DNA of 64,000 nucleotides from Calothrix anomala FACHB-343 (GCF_014696435.1 NZ_JACJQG010000040.1:1-64000); one strand, 5' to 3'. Positions 26,701-35,015 are shown, counted from the first letter of the stretch. A program made the numbers and translations. Notes: generated from the letters alone by a model not told the origin.

Positions 26701-27563
26701 TCATAGCCACCCGCATCATTTTTGTAGGCATAAAAGTAGCCTGTACCGCCAACAGAGACATAGCTGGTAATTCCAGCAGTCCGAGTACCACCTGCATAAG
26801 TGTTGCTCGAATAGTCAACTACCAACACATCATCGCCATCGCCACCTTTGACATCATCTCGACCGCGTCCAGCATTAATAATGTCATTGCCGACACCACC
26901 GTTGATCCTATTATCCCGCTCTTGGCTGAAGCTAATGGTGTCATTACCAGCACCAGTGGTGATATCCAAGAAGTATTCAATACCACTGACGCTAGTACCA
27001 TCGCTGAGGGTGACTGTGGCTTGGGTAGAACCGTTTTCGTTAAAACTTAAACCCGTGGTAGCAGCAGAGAAGTTGGCATCGGTTAAGACATCAATTCCCG
27101 CACCGCCATTGATGACATTAGCGCCAGTACCGCCAGTAATGGTGTCATTGCCATCTCCGCCATTAATGCTGTCATTACCAGCAGCGCCATTAATGCTGTC
27201 ATTACCAGCACCACCATTGAGGGTATCGTTACCACTACCGCCATTAATGCTGTCACCAAAGTTAGTACCTGTGACATTGAGACGTTCAATCTGTTCAAAG
27301 TTGACTTGGTCATAGCCACCCGCATCATTTTCGTAGGCATAGAGGTAGCCAGAACCACCAACAGATGTATAGCTGGTAATTCCGGGATTTCGAGTACCAC
27401 CTGCATAGGTGTTGCTTGAATAATCAACTACCAACACATCATCGCCAGCGCCACCTTTGACAACATCTTTGCCGCGTCCTGGGTAAAAAATATCGTTGCC
27501 ACTATTATCTGCCCCACTTGGTGGCAGATTATTATCGGAATCGTTGCCGTAAAATGTTGCCAT
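23718..27563 (-). CDS. RTX-type calcium-binding repeat protein
   Basis: A 1281-aa protein with no signal peptide and no recognisable catalytic domain. It is made of RTX nonapeptides (GGxGNDxLx) grouped in about five near-identical blocks of 203 residues, each opening GDGDDVLVVDYSSNTYAGGT and holding a non-RTX beta segment (GGYDQVNFEQIERLN, TLSDGTSVSGIEYFLDITTG). The C-terminus (about residues 1190-1281) resembles the serralysin-type end module: DSFRFNAISEGIDTIKDF, then LFFDADGNGSSF and a short hydrophobic terminus, the usual type I secretion signal region. Export by a type I system is expected from the family; no such transporter is adjacent. Likely a surface or extracellular calcium-binding protein. 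Confidence 0.88.
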   Translation of the reverse strand: MATFYGNDSDNNLPPSGADNSGNDIFYPGRGKDVVKGGAGDDVLVVDYSSNTYAGGTRNPGITSYTSVGGSGYLYAYENDAGGYDQVNFEQIERLNVTGTNFGDSINGGSGNDTLNGGAGNDSINGAAGNDSINGGDGNDTITGGTGANVINGGAGIDVLTDANFSAATTGLSFNENGSTQATVTLSDGTSVSGIEYFLDITTGAGNDTISFSQERDNRINGGVGNDIINAGRGRDDVKGGDGDDVLVVDYSSNTYAGGTRTAGITSYVSVGGTGYFYAYKNDAGGYDQVNFEQIERLNITGTNFGDSISGGSGNDTLNGGGGNDNLNGAAGNDSINGGDGNDTITGGTGANVINGGAGIDVLTDANFSAATTGLSFNDNGSAQATVTLSDGTSVSGIEYFLDITTGAGDDTISFSQERDNRINGGAGNDIINAGRGRDDVKGGDGDDVLVVDYSSNTYAGGTRTAGITSYVSVGGTGYFYAYKNDAGGYDQVNFEQIERLNITGTNFGDSISGGSGNDTLNGGGGNDNLNGAAGNDSINGGDGNDTITGGTGANVINGGAGIDVLTDANFSAATTGLSFNDNGSAQATVTLSDGTSVSGIEYFLDITTGAGDDTISFSQERDNRINGGAGNDIINAGRGRDDVKGGDGDDVLVVDYSSNTYAGGTQKPGITSYVSVGGTGYFYAYKNDASGYDQVNFEQIERFNVTGTNFADSISGGIGNDTLNGGGGNDNLSGGAGNDSLNGGDGNDTITGGTGANVVNGGAGIDVLTDANFSAATKGLSFNDKGSAQATVTLSDGTSVSGIEYFLDITTGAGNDTISFSQERDNNINGGAGNDIINAGRGRDRVNGGDGDDVLVVNYSSNTYAGGTQKPGITSYVSVGGTGYFYAYKNDAGGYDQVNFEQIERFNVTGTNFADSISGGIGNDTLNGGAGNDRINGGAGNDIITQGSGADTVDGGVGIDTLIDADLSADTIGRVLTIDGTTQATIVTGSNTYQGFEFLRNITAGSGNDNISYTSTTVENNNVKGGAGNDTINGGAGNDSIEGGSGNDSLIGGTGNDSLNGGAGNDTLIGGTGNDIYVVDSVGDVIQETSTLSTEIDTVNASISYTLGANLEKLTLTGSAAINGTGNSLNNTIIGNSGNNSLTGGSGNDSLTGGGGNDILIGGTGNDTLTGGTGVDSFRFNAISEGIDTIKDFSAVNGDVIQISAVGFGGGLAVGTLSAELFISGAGVSAATNASQRFIYNSTNGHLFFDADGNGSSFATTQIAILSGAAALSNSNIVVV
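24750..27480. repeat. 609-bp tandem repeats inside the RTX gene
   Basis: Identical landmarks recur at exact 609-bp spacing (for example near 25021, 25630, 26239 and 26848). This gives four full periods and a partial fifth at the 3' end of the gene. The two central copies are nearly identical at DNA level, which points to recent expansion. Confidence 0.9.
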
Positions 27564-28463
27564 AATTTAGATAAGATTGGAAATTGTTTGCAGAATTTGA
27601 ACATCCAATCAGATATTGTGGTTATTTATCACAATATCTGATTGATTGATTGTCGATAGACAATAAATATTTAATCAATGCCATTCCGTATCTTTTCGCA
27701 AAAAAATATTTTTTATCAAATATTTTTGCAGTGCAATTCTGACTTATTTATCTAAAAAAAGTTTTATATCTTAATTAATGAATTAAGGCGATCGCTGATT
27801 TTTATTTATCTAGATTAGACTGCTTGATAAATTAGATATTTAGTGATGTATATGATAGCTAAAAGGCTTGTAAAGAAGGGATTATTTGAGTTAATTGCAT
27901 TCTAATATTCTAGTTTATGTCGTCACAAAAACGCCAAGCATAGGTCAAAATTAGGAATTTTGATAAAGTTTATTGAAGAAGATATCTGATATGGATAATG
28001 GGCAATATTAGATAGTTGATTGTAATCTATATAAATAAAATTAAAGTTCTTTATTTTTTAAATTAAAGAATAATTTAATATTTAAGCTTTGCCATAAATT
28101 TTCTGGAAATACTTTTATTCGGCAAAGTTATGGCAAATTTGAATTGATTAGAAATAATCTCAAGTTGGTTCTACAAATATTATTGTTTCAGTTGAGATTT
28201 ATTAGTGAAATTAGCACTTTATAAAGTATACAAATCATTTCATGAACTTTTCATAAAGGATCGCTGTTAATTTATAAATTTTCAGTAAATATACCAAGTT
28301 AATACTTAATTAAGTATACAAAACTTTTTACCGTGGAAGTATTTCTCAGGTAAGCCTGTCTCTTGGGCTAAATTGTATAGTTTAAAGAGCGATCGCTGTC
28401 GAAGGTGTCTCAACTTGAGGCGAGTAATGTTTGCAGAACCTAGATGCGAGGGTAAACCAGCAA
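27564..28463. other. AT-rich region upstream of RTX gene
   Basis: About 900 bp without a convincing ORF. A perfect inverted repeat of ATATTGTGGTTA / TATCACAATAT type lies near 27612-27644 (CAATCAGATATTGTG with CACAATATCTGATTG, 15-bp arms), shortly before the RTX start. HIP1-type GCGATCGCT occurs at about 27788 and 28388. The rest is AT-rich and uninformative. Confidence 0.55.
27605..27645. promoter_or_regulatory. 15-bp inverted repeat before the RTX gene
   Basis: CAATCAGATATTGTG and CACAATATCTGATTG are perfect arms separated by 11 bases (GTTATTTAT core), centred about 60 bp upstream of the RTX start on the minus strand. It could be an operator or a leader hairpin. It is also possible as a structural element only. 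Confidence 0.45.
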
Positions 28464-29252
28464 TCAAAATATGCCGGCGTTGCTTCCACCATCAACTTGT
28501 AGCATGACTCCATTGAGGTAGGAGGCGGCGGGAGAACAGAGAAATACGGCAACATTGGCAAATTCTTCCGGCTTACCCATGCGACTTAAAGGGATGTTTG
28601 CATTGATAGCTGCAATTTCTGCTTCTTTGGTTGTACCATTTTTGGCAATACGGGCGGTGATTAATTCTTCTACACGCTCTGTATATGTCCAGCCTGGTAA
28701 AATGCTGTTAACGCGGATTTTATCCTTACCTAATTCTTGGCTGAGGGTTTTGGTTAAACCAATGACCGCTAGGCGAATGGAATTAGATAAAATTAGATTT
28801 TGCACTGGTTGCTTAGTGGAAGTTGAGGTAACAGTGAGAATTGCGGCGGCACTAGATTGGCGTAGGTAAGGTAAGGCAGTTTTAATTAAGTTCACTGCAC
28901 TAAGTAAATTCAGATTAATTGCCGCTTCCCACTGTGTAATATCAATATCATCAAATGTGCCAGCAGGCGGCCCCCCGGCATTAGTGACTAATATATCTAA
29001 GCCGCCAAATTTCTCTACTGTGGCATGAATTACCCGCTCAATTTCTGCTGGTTGAGTCACATCTGCACGCAAAGCTAGGACTTGCTTACCTGTTTCTTCA
29101 GCAATTTCCGCAGCAGTTTTGTCAATTAATTCACTACGGGCGCAGATAGCAACTTTTGCACCTTCACGGGCAAATTGTTTGGCGGTGGCTTTACCTAATC
29201 CTTTGCTAGCAGCTGTGACTAAAACTATTTTGTTATTAAGTTGTAAATCCAT
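28464..29252 (-). CDS. SDR family oxidoreductase lacking the canonical Tyr-x3-Lys
   Basis: A 262-aa short-chain dehydrogenase/reductase. The Rossmann motif TAASKGLGKATAKQF (TGxxxGxG type) is at about residues 13-27, with DV near the adenine pocket (ALRADVTQPAEI) and NAGG at about 91-94. The usual catalytic YxxxK is absent: the aligned region reads QNLILSNSIRLAVIGLTKTL, as in the BKR-like atypical SDR subgroup. The C-terminal MLQVDGGSNAGIF matches classical SDRs, so the cofactor fold is kept but chemistry may differ. The gene lies 239 bp downstream of the class II aldolase on the same strand, which may or may not indicate a shared pathway. Confidence 0.87.
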   Translation of the reverse strand: MDLQLNNKIVLVTAASKGLGKATAKQFAREGAKVAICARSELIDKTAAEIAEETGKQVLALRADVTQPAEIERVIHATVEKFGGLDILVTNAGGPPAGTFDDIDITQWEAAINLNLLSAVNLIKTALPYLRQSSAAAILTVTSTSTKQPVQNLILSNSIRLAVIGLTKTLSQELGKDKIRVNSILPGWTYTERVEELITARIAKNGTTKEAEIAAINANIPLSRMGKPEEFANVAVFLCSPAASYLNGVMLQVDGGSNAGIF

Positions 29253-29269
29253 AATTTGAAGTTTTTTAA

Positions 29270-29460
29270 GTTGATTAAATTTGGTGCATGGTCATTTGTC
29301 ATTGGTCATTTGTCATTTGTATGGGCAAACTTACCAAACCCGCAACTCGTAGGGGCGGGGTTACCCCGCCCCTACAATTTTGCATAATTTATTTTTTGGA
29401 GTTACCTAATAACAAATGACCATTGACCATTGACTATTGACTATTGACTAATAACATCCC
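29270..29460. repeat. Short tandem repeats and a GTAGGGGC palindrome
   Basis: Contains TCATTTG/TCATTGG heptamers (about 29289-29320), a 27-bp near-perfect palindrome bounded by GTAGGGGC and GCCCCTAC (29349-29375), and ATTGACTATTGACTATTGAC (about 29424-29450). No gene. Confidence 0.85.
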
Positions 29461-29491
29461 TTGCCAATTATATTTAATTACGCCAACATAC

Positions 29492-30253
29492 TTAATCTAA
29501 AAGGTCTGGTTGTTCGCGCACCATTCTGTTATAAAATTGCTGAAAACAGCACCAGCCATTAACAGGTGTGCCGAGATGGATGTGTGTTAAGCGTGCGGTT
29601 TCATGACCAATAATTTTGGGTTTACCGGCGGCTTCAGCTAATAGTTGTGCTTGGCTAGAACGTTCTAAATTCATGAACCACCAACAAGCTTCATCGACGG
29701 AACGACCGACGGTAAGCATTCCATGATTGCGTAAAATTATAGCTTTATGATGACCTAAGATTTCGACAATTCTTTTAGTTTCATTAATATCTAATAAATC
29801 CCCTGTGTAGTCATCAAAAACGCTGTGATCTTCATAGAAAGCACAAGCATCTTGATTTAAGGGTTCAAGGGGACGACCTAAGCAAGACCAAGCTTTACCA
29901 TAAATTGAGTGGGTGTGTACTGTAGCGATCGCATCTGGTCTAGCTTGTAAAATATAAGAATGTACGCCAAAGGTGTCTCGATTTACTCCTAGTTCGCCTT
30001 GAACTACATCGCCGTTATGATTTACTAATATTAAGTGAGAAACTCGAATTTCACTAAAATCTATCCCCTGTGGGTTGATCCAAAAATGATCGGTTAATTC
30101 TGGATCGCGAACTGTAATATGTCCATCGAGACTTTCATTAAATCCTAGCTTGGCAAATAAGCGAAAGGCCGCAGCTAGGTGTTGTTTGCGGTACAAACGC
30201 TCATCTTCTATTCGCTCAAATACTGGTGGTAATGGTTGTTCTAATTTACGCAT
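29492..30253 (-). CDS. Class II aldolase/adducin family protein
   Basis: A 253-aa protein of the class II aldolase/adducin fold. Metal-binding residues can be seen: HTHS (TVHTHSIYGKAWSCLGRPLE) and the later His in RNHGMLTVGRSVDEACWWFM, matching the three-His zinc site of fuculose-phosphate-type aldolases. Also seen are GFNESLDGHITVRDPE near the N-terminus and GVNRDTFGVHSYILQARPDA. The classical aldolases cleave sugar phosphates; many in this family are of unknown substrate or are not aldolases. Length fits the family. It may form a unit with the SDR downstream. Confidence 0.87.
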   Translation of the reverse strand: MRKLEQPLPPVFERIEDERLYRKQHLAAAFRLFAKLGFNESLDGHITVRDPELTDHFWINPQGIDFSEIRVSHLILVNHNGDVVQGELGVNRDTFGVHSYILQARPDAIATVHTHSIYGKAWSCLGRPLEPLNQDACAFYEDHSVFDDYTGDLLDINETKRIVEILGHHKAIILRNHGMLTVGRSVDEACWWFMNLERSSQAQLLAEAAGKPKIIGHETARLTHIHLGTPVNGWCCFQQFYNRMVREQPDLLD

Positions 30254-30435
30254 ATTATTTTTCCTACAGTTTTAAGTAACCATGAGTTTTTTGGCTATGG
30301 TTAATATGATGTTGTAGTCCAACATCATTTATAAATTCCACAATTAGACAAGCAATCGGCATCAATACCGATTTTCTTGCCTCTGGGGACATAAAAATCT
30401 TTATTTAGGCTTTTGTACTTTCGAGAAAGTAAATC

Positions 30436-30672
30436 TTACTGACGCTGGACGCTAGGTTTTTGATTAGTGCCATAGTCAGTCTTTAACCCTAATTGCTCCA
30501 AGGGGGAATAACTCAGGGATTCTTTTAAGATAATCGTAAATGGATAGCGCCGGAATACAGTAGCTTGTCCTTGTGACAAAAGCTTTCTGGCATGACTAAG
30601 GTGTATAGGAGATAAAGGCAGTTTGTTGGCATCAAGAATAAAAACTTTAGTCATTATGGCTAAATTAACCAA
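30436..30672 (-). pseudogene. N-terminal PLMP/RRXRR remnant of an IscB/IsrB-type protein
   Basis: A 78-codon frame reading VFILDANKLPLSPIHLSHAR KLLSQGQATVFRRYPFTIIL closely matches the PLMP (RRXRR) domain that opens IscB and IsrB, the IS200/IS605-associated, RNA-guided relatives and ancestors of Cas9. After QLGLKTDYGTNQK, where the RuvC-I motif would start, it stops. No bridge helix, HNH or RuvC-II/III is present, so this is a decayed fragment. Past the TAA stop the same frame stays open another 36 codons (30435-30325), but that part does not resemble IscB to my eye. A possible earlier start is the second Met (MTKVF). Remnant confidence is high; any activity is unlikely. Confidence 0.75.
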
Positions 30673-31294
30673 GCAATAATTATCAGGTGTTCTGGTAACA
30701 AAGCAACTACCATCTATTGTTGGGGCTGCTGTTGTACTTTTGCTTTTAGTGTTAGGTAATTAGATCGTGAATATAAGCGATCGCCTCTTGTACAAGATGC
30801 AATCTTCAAATCAGTATAGTATTTACTCGGATGCCTTAGTTATCCTCTTAAAACTTTGCTAGTAAATTCATGACTCCTAATTAGGCTAGTATCTGTAATA
30901 TTTTGCCGCTCTCCCACCTGGGATAATATTTCTAAGTACTACTATTTCAAGCGATCGCCAGTTTGATATGCGTGATATTTAACTCTAAATGAGAAAATAT
31001 TAAGTTTTGTAGATATGTAAAAGTTTTTTGCTAGATCGCCAATTCGCGAAACAAAACTTAGCAATTGCCCAAGAGGCAGGGGGCAGTCTGGTTAAAAGGG
31101 AACAGGGAACAGGGAACAGGGAACAGGGAATAGGGAACAGGGAACAAGGAACCTTTAAGCGTTAAGCGTTCTCTATTCCCTTCTTCGATGAAAAAATTTT
31201 CATCGCTATCTATAGAAGACAAGGGAAGGCAAGGAGGACAATGCCCAATGCCCCATGCCCCATGCCCCATGCCCCATGCCCCATGCCCCATGCC
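30673..31294. other. Intergenic, repeats at the right end
   Basis: About 620 bp. The first 350 bp, upstream of the PLMP remnant on its strand and so where an omega RNA would lie, shows no strong hairpin array I can name. From about 31076 come GGGAACA heptamers (about 31096-31150), a GTTAAGCGTT repeat, and CCCATGC heptamers (about 31240-31296). Confidence 0.6.
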
Positions 31295-32701
31295 CTATGC
31301 CCCTTTCAACTGTGCTTCACTAATCCAAGCACCATGAAAACCATAAGGTACTCGTTGGGGAATAATTACTCGCGCTACAGGTTCGCTGCTGACATCTTGG
31401 GCATGAACTACCACTAATTCCGAGGTATCAGAGGTTTCATCATGAACAAAGGTAATTAGCCAGCCATCATCCTCAGCTGTTGCGCCGGGACGGGGGGCAA
31501 ATACAGCCTCGCCGCCAAAGCGTCCTTGTCCAAATTCATGGATTTGAGATTTCCCGCTACTGAAGTCGTATTTAATCAGACCATCAAATAAAGGTACGGG
31601 AGTATTCGCCGCTTTCCCAGCGTAGCCGTATCGCGTTGGCAACCCGACATAGTTCTCATTAATCCGGGGAAATTCGGCGGGGATATCATCTAATCTCTTG
31701 TCGCTGACTGTACCAGTTTTCAGGTTAAATCGCCATTCATGCAAGCGAGGTAGATTAGCATCAGGATCGCTGGAGTTGTCATCGCCTAAGACTGTAGTTG
31801 AACTCATGCGACAGCCGAGAAGTACTACTTCATCGCCAGTTTCGTAAGCATTGTAAATATGAAAAATGTAACAAGGTTCACTTTCAAACCAGCGGATATT
31901 ACTGTTGTTACCATAACGGGGTAAAATACCAAAACGACTAGGGCGATCGCGCTCAAACATAAATAAAGGTTCACCGCGCTGTAACCGTTCAGCACGCATA
32001 GTCAATGGTAAATCCAGGAAAATACTATAGTTTTTGGTGATAGCAAAATCATGCATCATCACCGCCACAGGTAAATCAATAGGCACTGTTTGCAATAATT
32101 CACCCACGGCGGAAACTACACTGTATTGCAGATATGGCGGCGCGAAGGAATAACCAAAAAACATCATCTCGCCGGTGACTGGATCTACTTTGGGATGAGC
32201 TGTAAAAGCAGAAACCAGCTTGTCATTGTAAGTATACTCGCCAATTGTTTCTAACTCAGGAACTTTAATCGCGTGGGGTGCGCTACCTTCATGGAGTGCC
32301 AACATTTGCCCGCCATGCCAAATTAACGCCGTGTTAGCAGTACGTTTATAAGCACCGTAGGGATTATCCATTTGCGGCGGTTCTAACAGTCCACTCCAAA
32401 CAGCCTTACCCGCTTCGCGTTCAATCTTCCATCCCTGAGTTTGCACGTAGCGATTGCGATAAGTGGCTTTACCTGCACTAATTTGCACGCCATGCAACAT
32501 CCCATCGCCATCAAACCAATGGTACTGACCAATGGGCGGCCATTGGGGATTGGGGCCATTGCGGACAAACATACCCGATAAATCTGGTGGTAATTCTCCT
32601 AATACTGGCAAACTATCTGTAGCGATTTCCTGCCCCACTGGTGCAAAATTACCACTAAGATATGGATTATCTGCTGTGATTGAAATTATGTTACTTGTCA
32701 T
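31295..32701 (-). CDS. Carotenoid oxygenase
   Basis: A 468-aa protein of the RPE65/carotenoid cleavage oxygenase family. All four iron-ligating His regions are visible: VSAFTAHPKVDP, VMMHDFAITKNYS, YIFHIYNAYETGDEV and VPYGFHGAWI, with the family's FVRNGPNPQWPP and WFDGDGMLHGV near the N-terminus. These enzymes cleave carotenoids or apocarotenoids at double bonds; which bond or substrate cannot be judged. I start at the ATG at 32701 (MTSNIISI); an in-frame TTG eight codons upstream could also serve. The 3' end abuts CCCATGC repeats, so no clear terminator is seen. Confidence 0.9.
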   Translation of the reverse strand: MTSNIISITADNPYLSGNFAPVGQEIATDSLPVLGELPPDLSGMFVRNGPNPQWPPIGQYHWFDGDGMLHGVQISAGKATYRNRYVQTQGWKIEREAGKAVWSGLLEPPQMDNPYGAYKRTANTALIWHGGQMLALHEGSAPHAIKVPELETIGEYTYNDKLVSAFTAHPKVDPVTGEMMFFGYSFAPPYLQYSVVSAVGELLQTVPIDLPVAVMMHDFAITKNYSIFLDLPLTMRAERLQRGEPLFMFERDRPSRFGILPRYGNNSNIRWFESEPCYIFHIYNAYETGDEVVLLGCRMSSTTVLGDDNSSDPDANLPRLHEWRFNLKTGTVSDKRLDDIPAEFPRINENYVGLPTRYGYAGKAANTPVPLFDGLIKYDFSSGKSQIHEFGQGRFGGEAVFAPRPGATAEDDGWLITFVHDETSDTSELVVVHAQDVSSEPVARVIIPQRVPYGFHGAWISEAQLKGA

Positions 32702-32749
32702 AAAAGGCAAACGCGATCGCGGCAATGTTTCCCATATATTTTAGCGATC

Positions 32750-32920
32750 GCATGATTTTTTTGAGGACAAGGGAGGCAAGGGAGACAATCAATTCAAAAT
32801 TCAAAATTCAAAATTCAAAATTAAGCATTTTTTTGACTTTTGCCCAATGCCCAATGCCCAATGCCCAATGCCCCATGCCCAATGCCCAATGCCCCATACC
32901 CTAAACCAGCAATCTCAGCA
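32750..32920. repeat. Short tandem repeats
   Basis: TTCAAAA heptamers (about 32790-32820) and CCAATGC/CCCATGC heptamers (about 32843-32895). No gene. Confidence 0.9.
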
Positions 32921-33000
32921 ATAGTTTTTCAAAGTTGTAATATTTACGTTCTCTGACATGGGAATACCCTTAAATGGAATATAAGTACGGGAAGAATCTC

Positions 33001-33372
33001 ATGGCTGATCTGAATGGTACTTGGCTAGGAACCTATTGGCAACAAGGAGTCCCTAGCCGCTTTGAAGCAGTCTTCGTTCAAAGTGGCAATGCTCTTAGTG
33101 GCTCTATTTTGGATGACAATTACTTAGGCGAAGCCCAAATTAGTGGCGAAGTCAATGGACGTAGTATTAGCTTTACCAAACGCTATTTAATTACCTCTCC
33201 TGCTCCGATAAAATACATTGGCACCCTTTCCGAAAATGAAGATTATATTCAGGGACAGTGGAACATCGGCCCCCGCCACTATGGCCCTTGGGAAGCGCGA
33301 CGCAGTGGAGAAGATTTGATGGCAGAACTGAAAACGCGGATTCAGCAGCAAATTCCCCAGGCGACGGGGTGA
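33001..33372 (+). CDS. Small beta-rich hypothetical protein
   Basis: A 123-aa protein from the ATG at 33001, chosen over 32974 because GGGAAG (32989-32994) lies about 6 bases upstream. It looks like one beta-barrel-like domain: LNGTWLGTYWQQGVPSRFEA, then GNALSGSILDDNYLGEAQIS, then ITSPAPIKYIGTLSENEDYI and QGQWNIGPRHYGPWEARR, ending in a short helix. Strand pattern and GTWxGxY recall small lipocalin-like proteins conserved in cyanobacteria, but no name or function is assigned. It is 111 bp upstream of the phosphatase gene on the same strand. Confidence 0.72.
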   Translation: MADLNGTWLGTYWQQGVPSRFEAVFVQSGNALSGSILDDNYLGEAQISGEVNGRSISFTKRYLITSPAPIKYIGTLSENEDYIQGQWNIGPRHYGPWEARRSGEDLMAELKTRIQQQIPQATG

Positions 33373-33483
33373 AGGGGCAGGGGGCAGGGGGCAGGGAGAC
33401 AAGGGAGACAAGAAGGGCAAGGGAGACAATTGTACAGACGCGATTAATCGCGTCTCTGACAAATGACAAATGACAAATGACAA
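33373..33483. repeat. Short tandem repeats and GACGCGAT palindrome
   Basis: GGGGCAG repeats (about 33374-33395), the palindrome TGTACAGACGCGATTAATCG then CGTCTCTGAC (33431-33460), and four GACAAAT heptamers that run directly into the next start codon. Confidence 0.9.
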
Positions 33484-34119
33484 ATGACAACTCTTTATTT
33501 CCTCCGTCACGGACAAACAGAATGCAGTCGCAATAATGCTTTTTGCGGTTCGATAGACTCGGAACTGACGCAAGAAGGTTTGGCAATGGCGGAAGCTTTT
33601 GCCAAGGCTTATGTTTCTACTCCTTGGAAAGCAGTTTTTTGTAGTCCGATGCGACGAACTGTGTTGACAGCAGCACCATTATGTGCGTCGCTCAATATTC
33701 AACCAGAAATACGGGATGGGTTGAAGGAAATTAATTATGGTCAGTGGGAAGGAAAACCACCTGAGGTTATTAACCAAGAATTTCACGATGATTATCTGCG
33801 TTGGTCAGCCGATCCAGCATGGTATGCGCCCACTGGTGGAGAAATGGCAATGACTATAGCTTACAGGGCAATGCAAGTAGTAGAAGAAATTAAGCAGCTT
33901 TACACTAGCGGCAATGTTTTAGTAGTTTCACACAAAGCAACTATCAGAATTATTTTGTGTAGTTTATTAGGTATTGATGTAGGACGCTTCCGCTATCGCA
34001 TTGGTTGTCCAGTGGCTTCTGTAAGTGTTGTTGAATTTACCTCTCACGGCCCCTTGTTGCGTTCTATGGCAGACCGGACTCATTTAGATGAACATTTGCG
34101 GAATTTACCAGGTACTTAA
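33484..34119 (+). CDS. Histidine phosphatase family protein (phosphoglycerate-mutase-like)
   Basis: A 211-aa protein of the histidine phosphatase (branch 1) superfamily. The phospho-acceptor motif LYFLRHGQTECSRNN is at residues 4-18, with the second Arg in FCSPMRRTVLTAA (about 55-67), the Glu in LKEINYGQWEGKPPE, and the second catalytic His in LVVSHKATIRI (about 144-154). This is a phosphatase/mutase-like active site; the substrate is not identifiable. The ATG falls inside the ACAAATG repeat, so the heptamer array supplies the start codon and there is no separate ribosome-binding site. Length is normal for the family. Confidence 0.88.
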   Translation: MTTLYFLRHGQTECSRNNAFCGSIDSELTQEGLAMAEAFAKAYVSTPWKAVFCSPMRRTVLTAAPLCASLNIQPEIRDGLKEINYGQWEGKPPEVINQEFHDDYLRWSADPAWYAPTGGEMAMTIAYRAMQVVEEIKQLYTSGNVLVVSHKATIRIILCSLLGIDVGRFRYRIGCPVASVSVVEFTSHGPLLRSMADRTHLDEHLRNLPGT

Positions 34120-34124
34120 GCCTG

Positions 34125-34430
34125 ATACTAAGTTGCAATAAATGTATTACAGCATATTTCAGGTAAATGAGGTATGCACTTCGGGGCATGGCAGTGCCAG
34201 TGCCCCTACAATCAACGATCGTTTTTACTTCACCAACTGGCAATCTGCTATATCTGTCATTGCGACCGAGATTGCCACACTTCGCTCGCAACAGGCTCCG
34301 TAAAGGCAAGCAATCTCATTCATTTCCAGCTACTACAACAGACCGCAATTTAGGTAGGCGGGTAGGGGCAGTGCCTTGTCCGTACAATTTACCGCATTCT
34401 TTTTTCAAATTGATATGAAGTTCTTAGCTT
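34125..34430. repeat. Dispersed palindromic element
   Basis: GGGGCATGGCAGTGCCAGTG and GCCCCTACAATCAACGATCG around 34180-34215, followed by TTCACCAACTGGCAATCTGC (about 34228-34250). This is an inverted copy of the sequence at 40665-40760. A remnant GTAGGGGCAGTGCC lies at about 34363. No gene. Confidence 0.75.
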
Positions 34431-35015
34431 CTAGTTTAAATACACAAAAATGAACTAAGATATTAATTAATCTACTTTATTATGCTTAAGCAAATAGCTC
34501 TGAGCGGAGTCGAAGGGCAGAATAACAACGAGGTAGAGATGAAAACCTGTATAATAACATACAAGTTATAAGCGACAGCAACAAGCTTAAAATTGAGTTT
34601 ATATTTATATATAACCGTAAATTGATATTTGAAAGCATGTTCCAAAGACCATATTTTTATGGTCTTTGATAATGCATTAATTTGCGAACTATAACAGTAA
34701 TTTACAGCTATAAAAAATAAGTTTTTAATTCCCAAAAGTAAATTAAAAACTTATTTATCTTGCTTGCTAATATTGCATTAACAGTTAATATCAGCCTTTT
34801 AGTCCAGATTTCAGCAAGATTTTGCGGTTTCACCATATATTTGCTTGATCATAAGTAAAGCTTTATATCAAATATAAGTATTTATATAAAAAATAAATTT
34901 GATTTAATTCAAAAATTAAGAAATAATAAATACGTAAGTAGATCTTTGTCTAACTGCAAAAATTTTCACTGACTGAATTTACAAGTTCTATCTAATTGAA
35001 TAATTCTTAACACAG
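34431..35015. other. AT-rich intergenic region
   Basis: No supported gene. It contains a small palindrome (AAAGACCATATTTTTATGGTCTTTG near 34643-34670) and otherwise AT-rich DNA. Confidence 0.5.

Noticed and set aside
25021-27427. Many plus- and minus-strand frames (about 60-166 aa) across the RTX gene
   Set aside because: Shadows of the 609-bp repeats; each recurs with the same spacing and none has a start signal.
31058-31291. 77-aa minus-strand frame rich in GAWGMGH
   Set aside because: Translation of the CCCATGC heptamer repeat.
33187-33586. Two minus-strand frames of about 130 aa
   Set aside because: They lie opposite the small beta protein and heptamer repeats, with repeat-derived residues.
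34064-34309. 81-aa minus-strand frame
   Set aside because: Runs through a dispersed palindrome and the 3' end of the phosphatase gene; no coding support.
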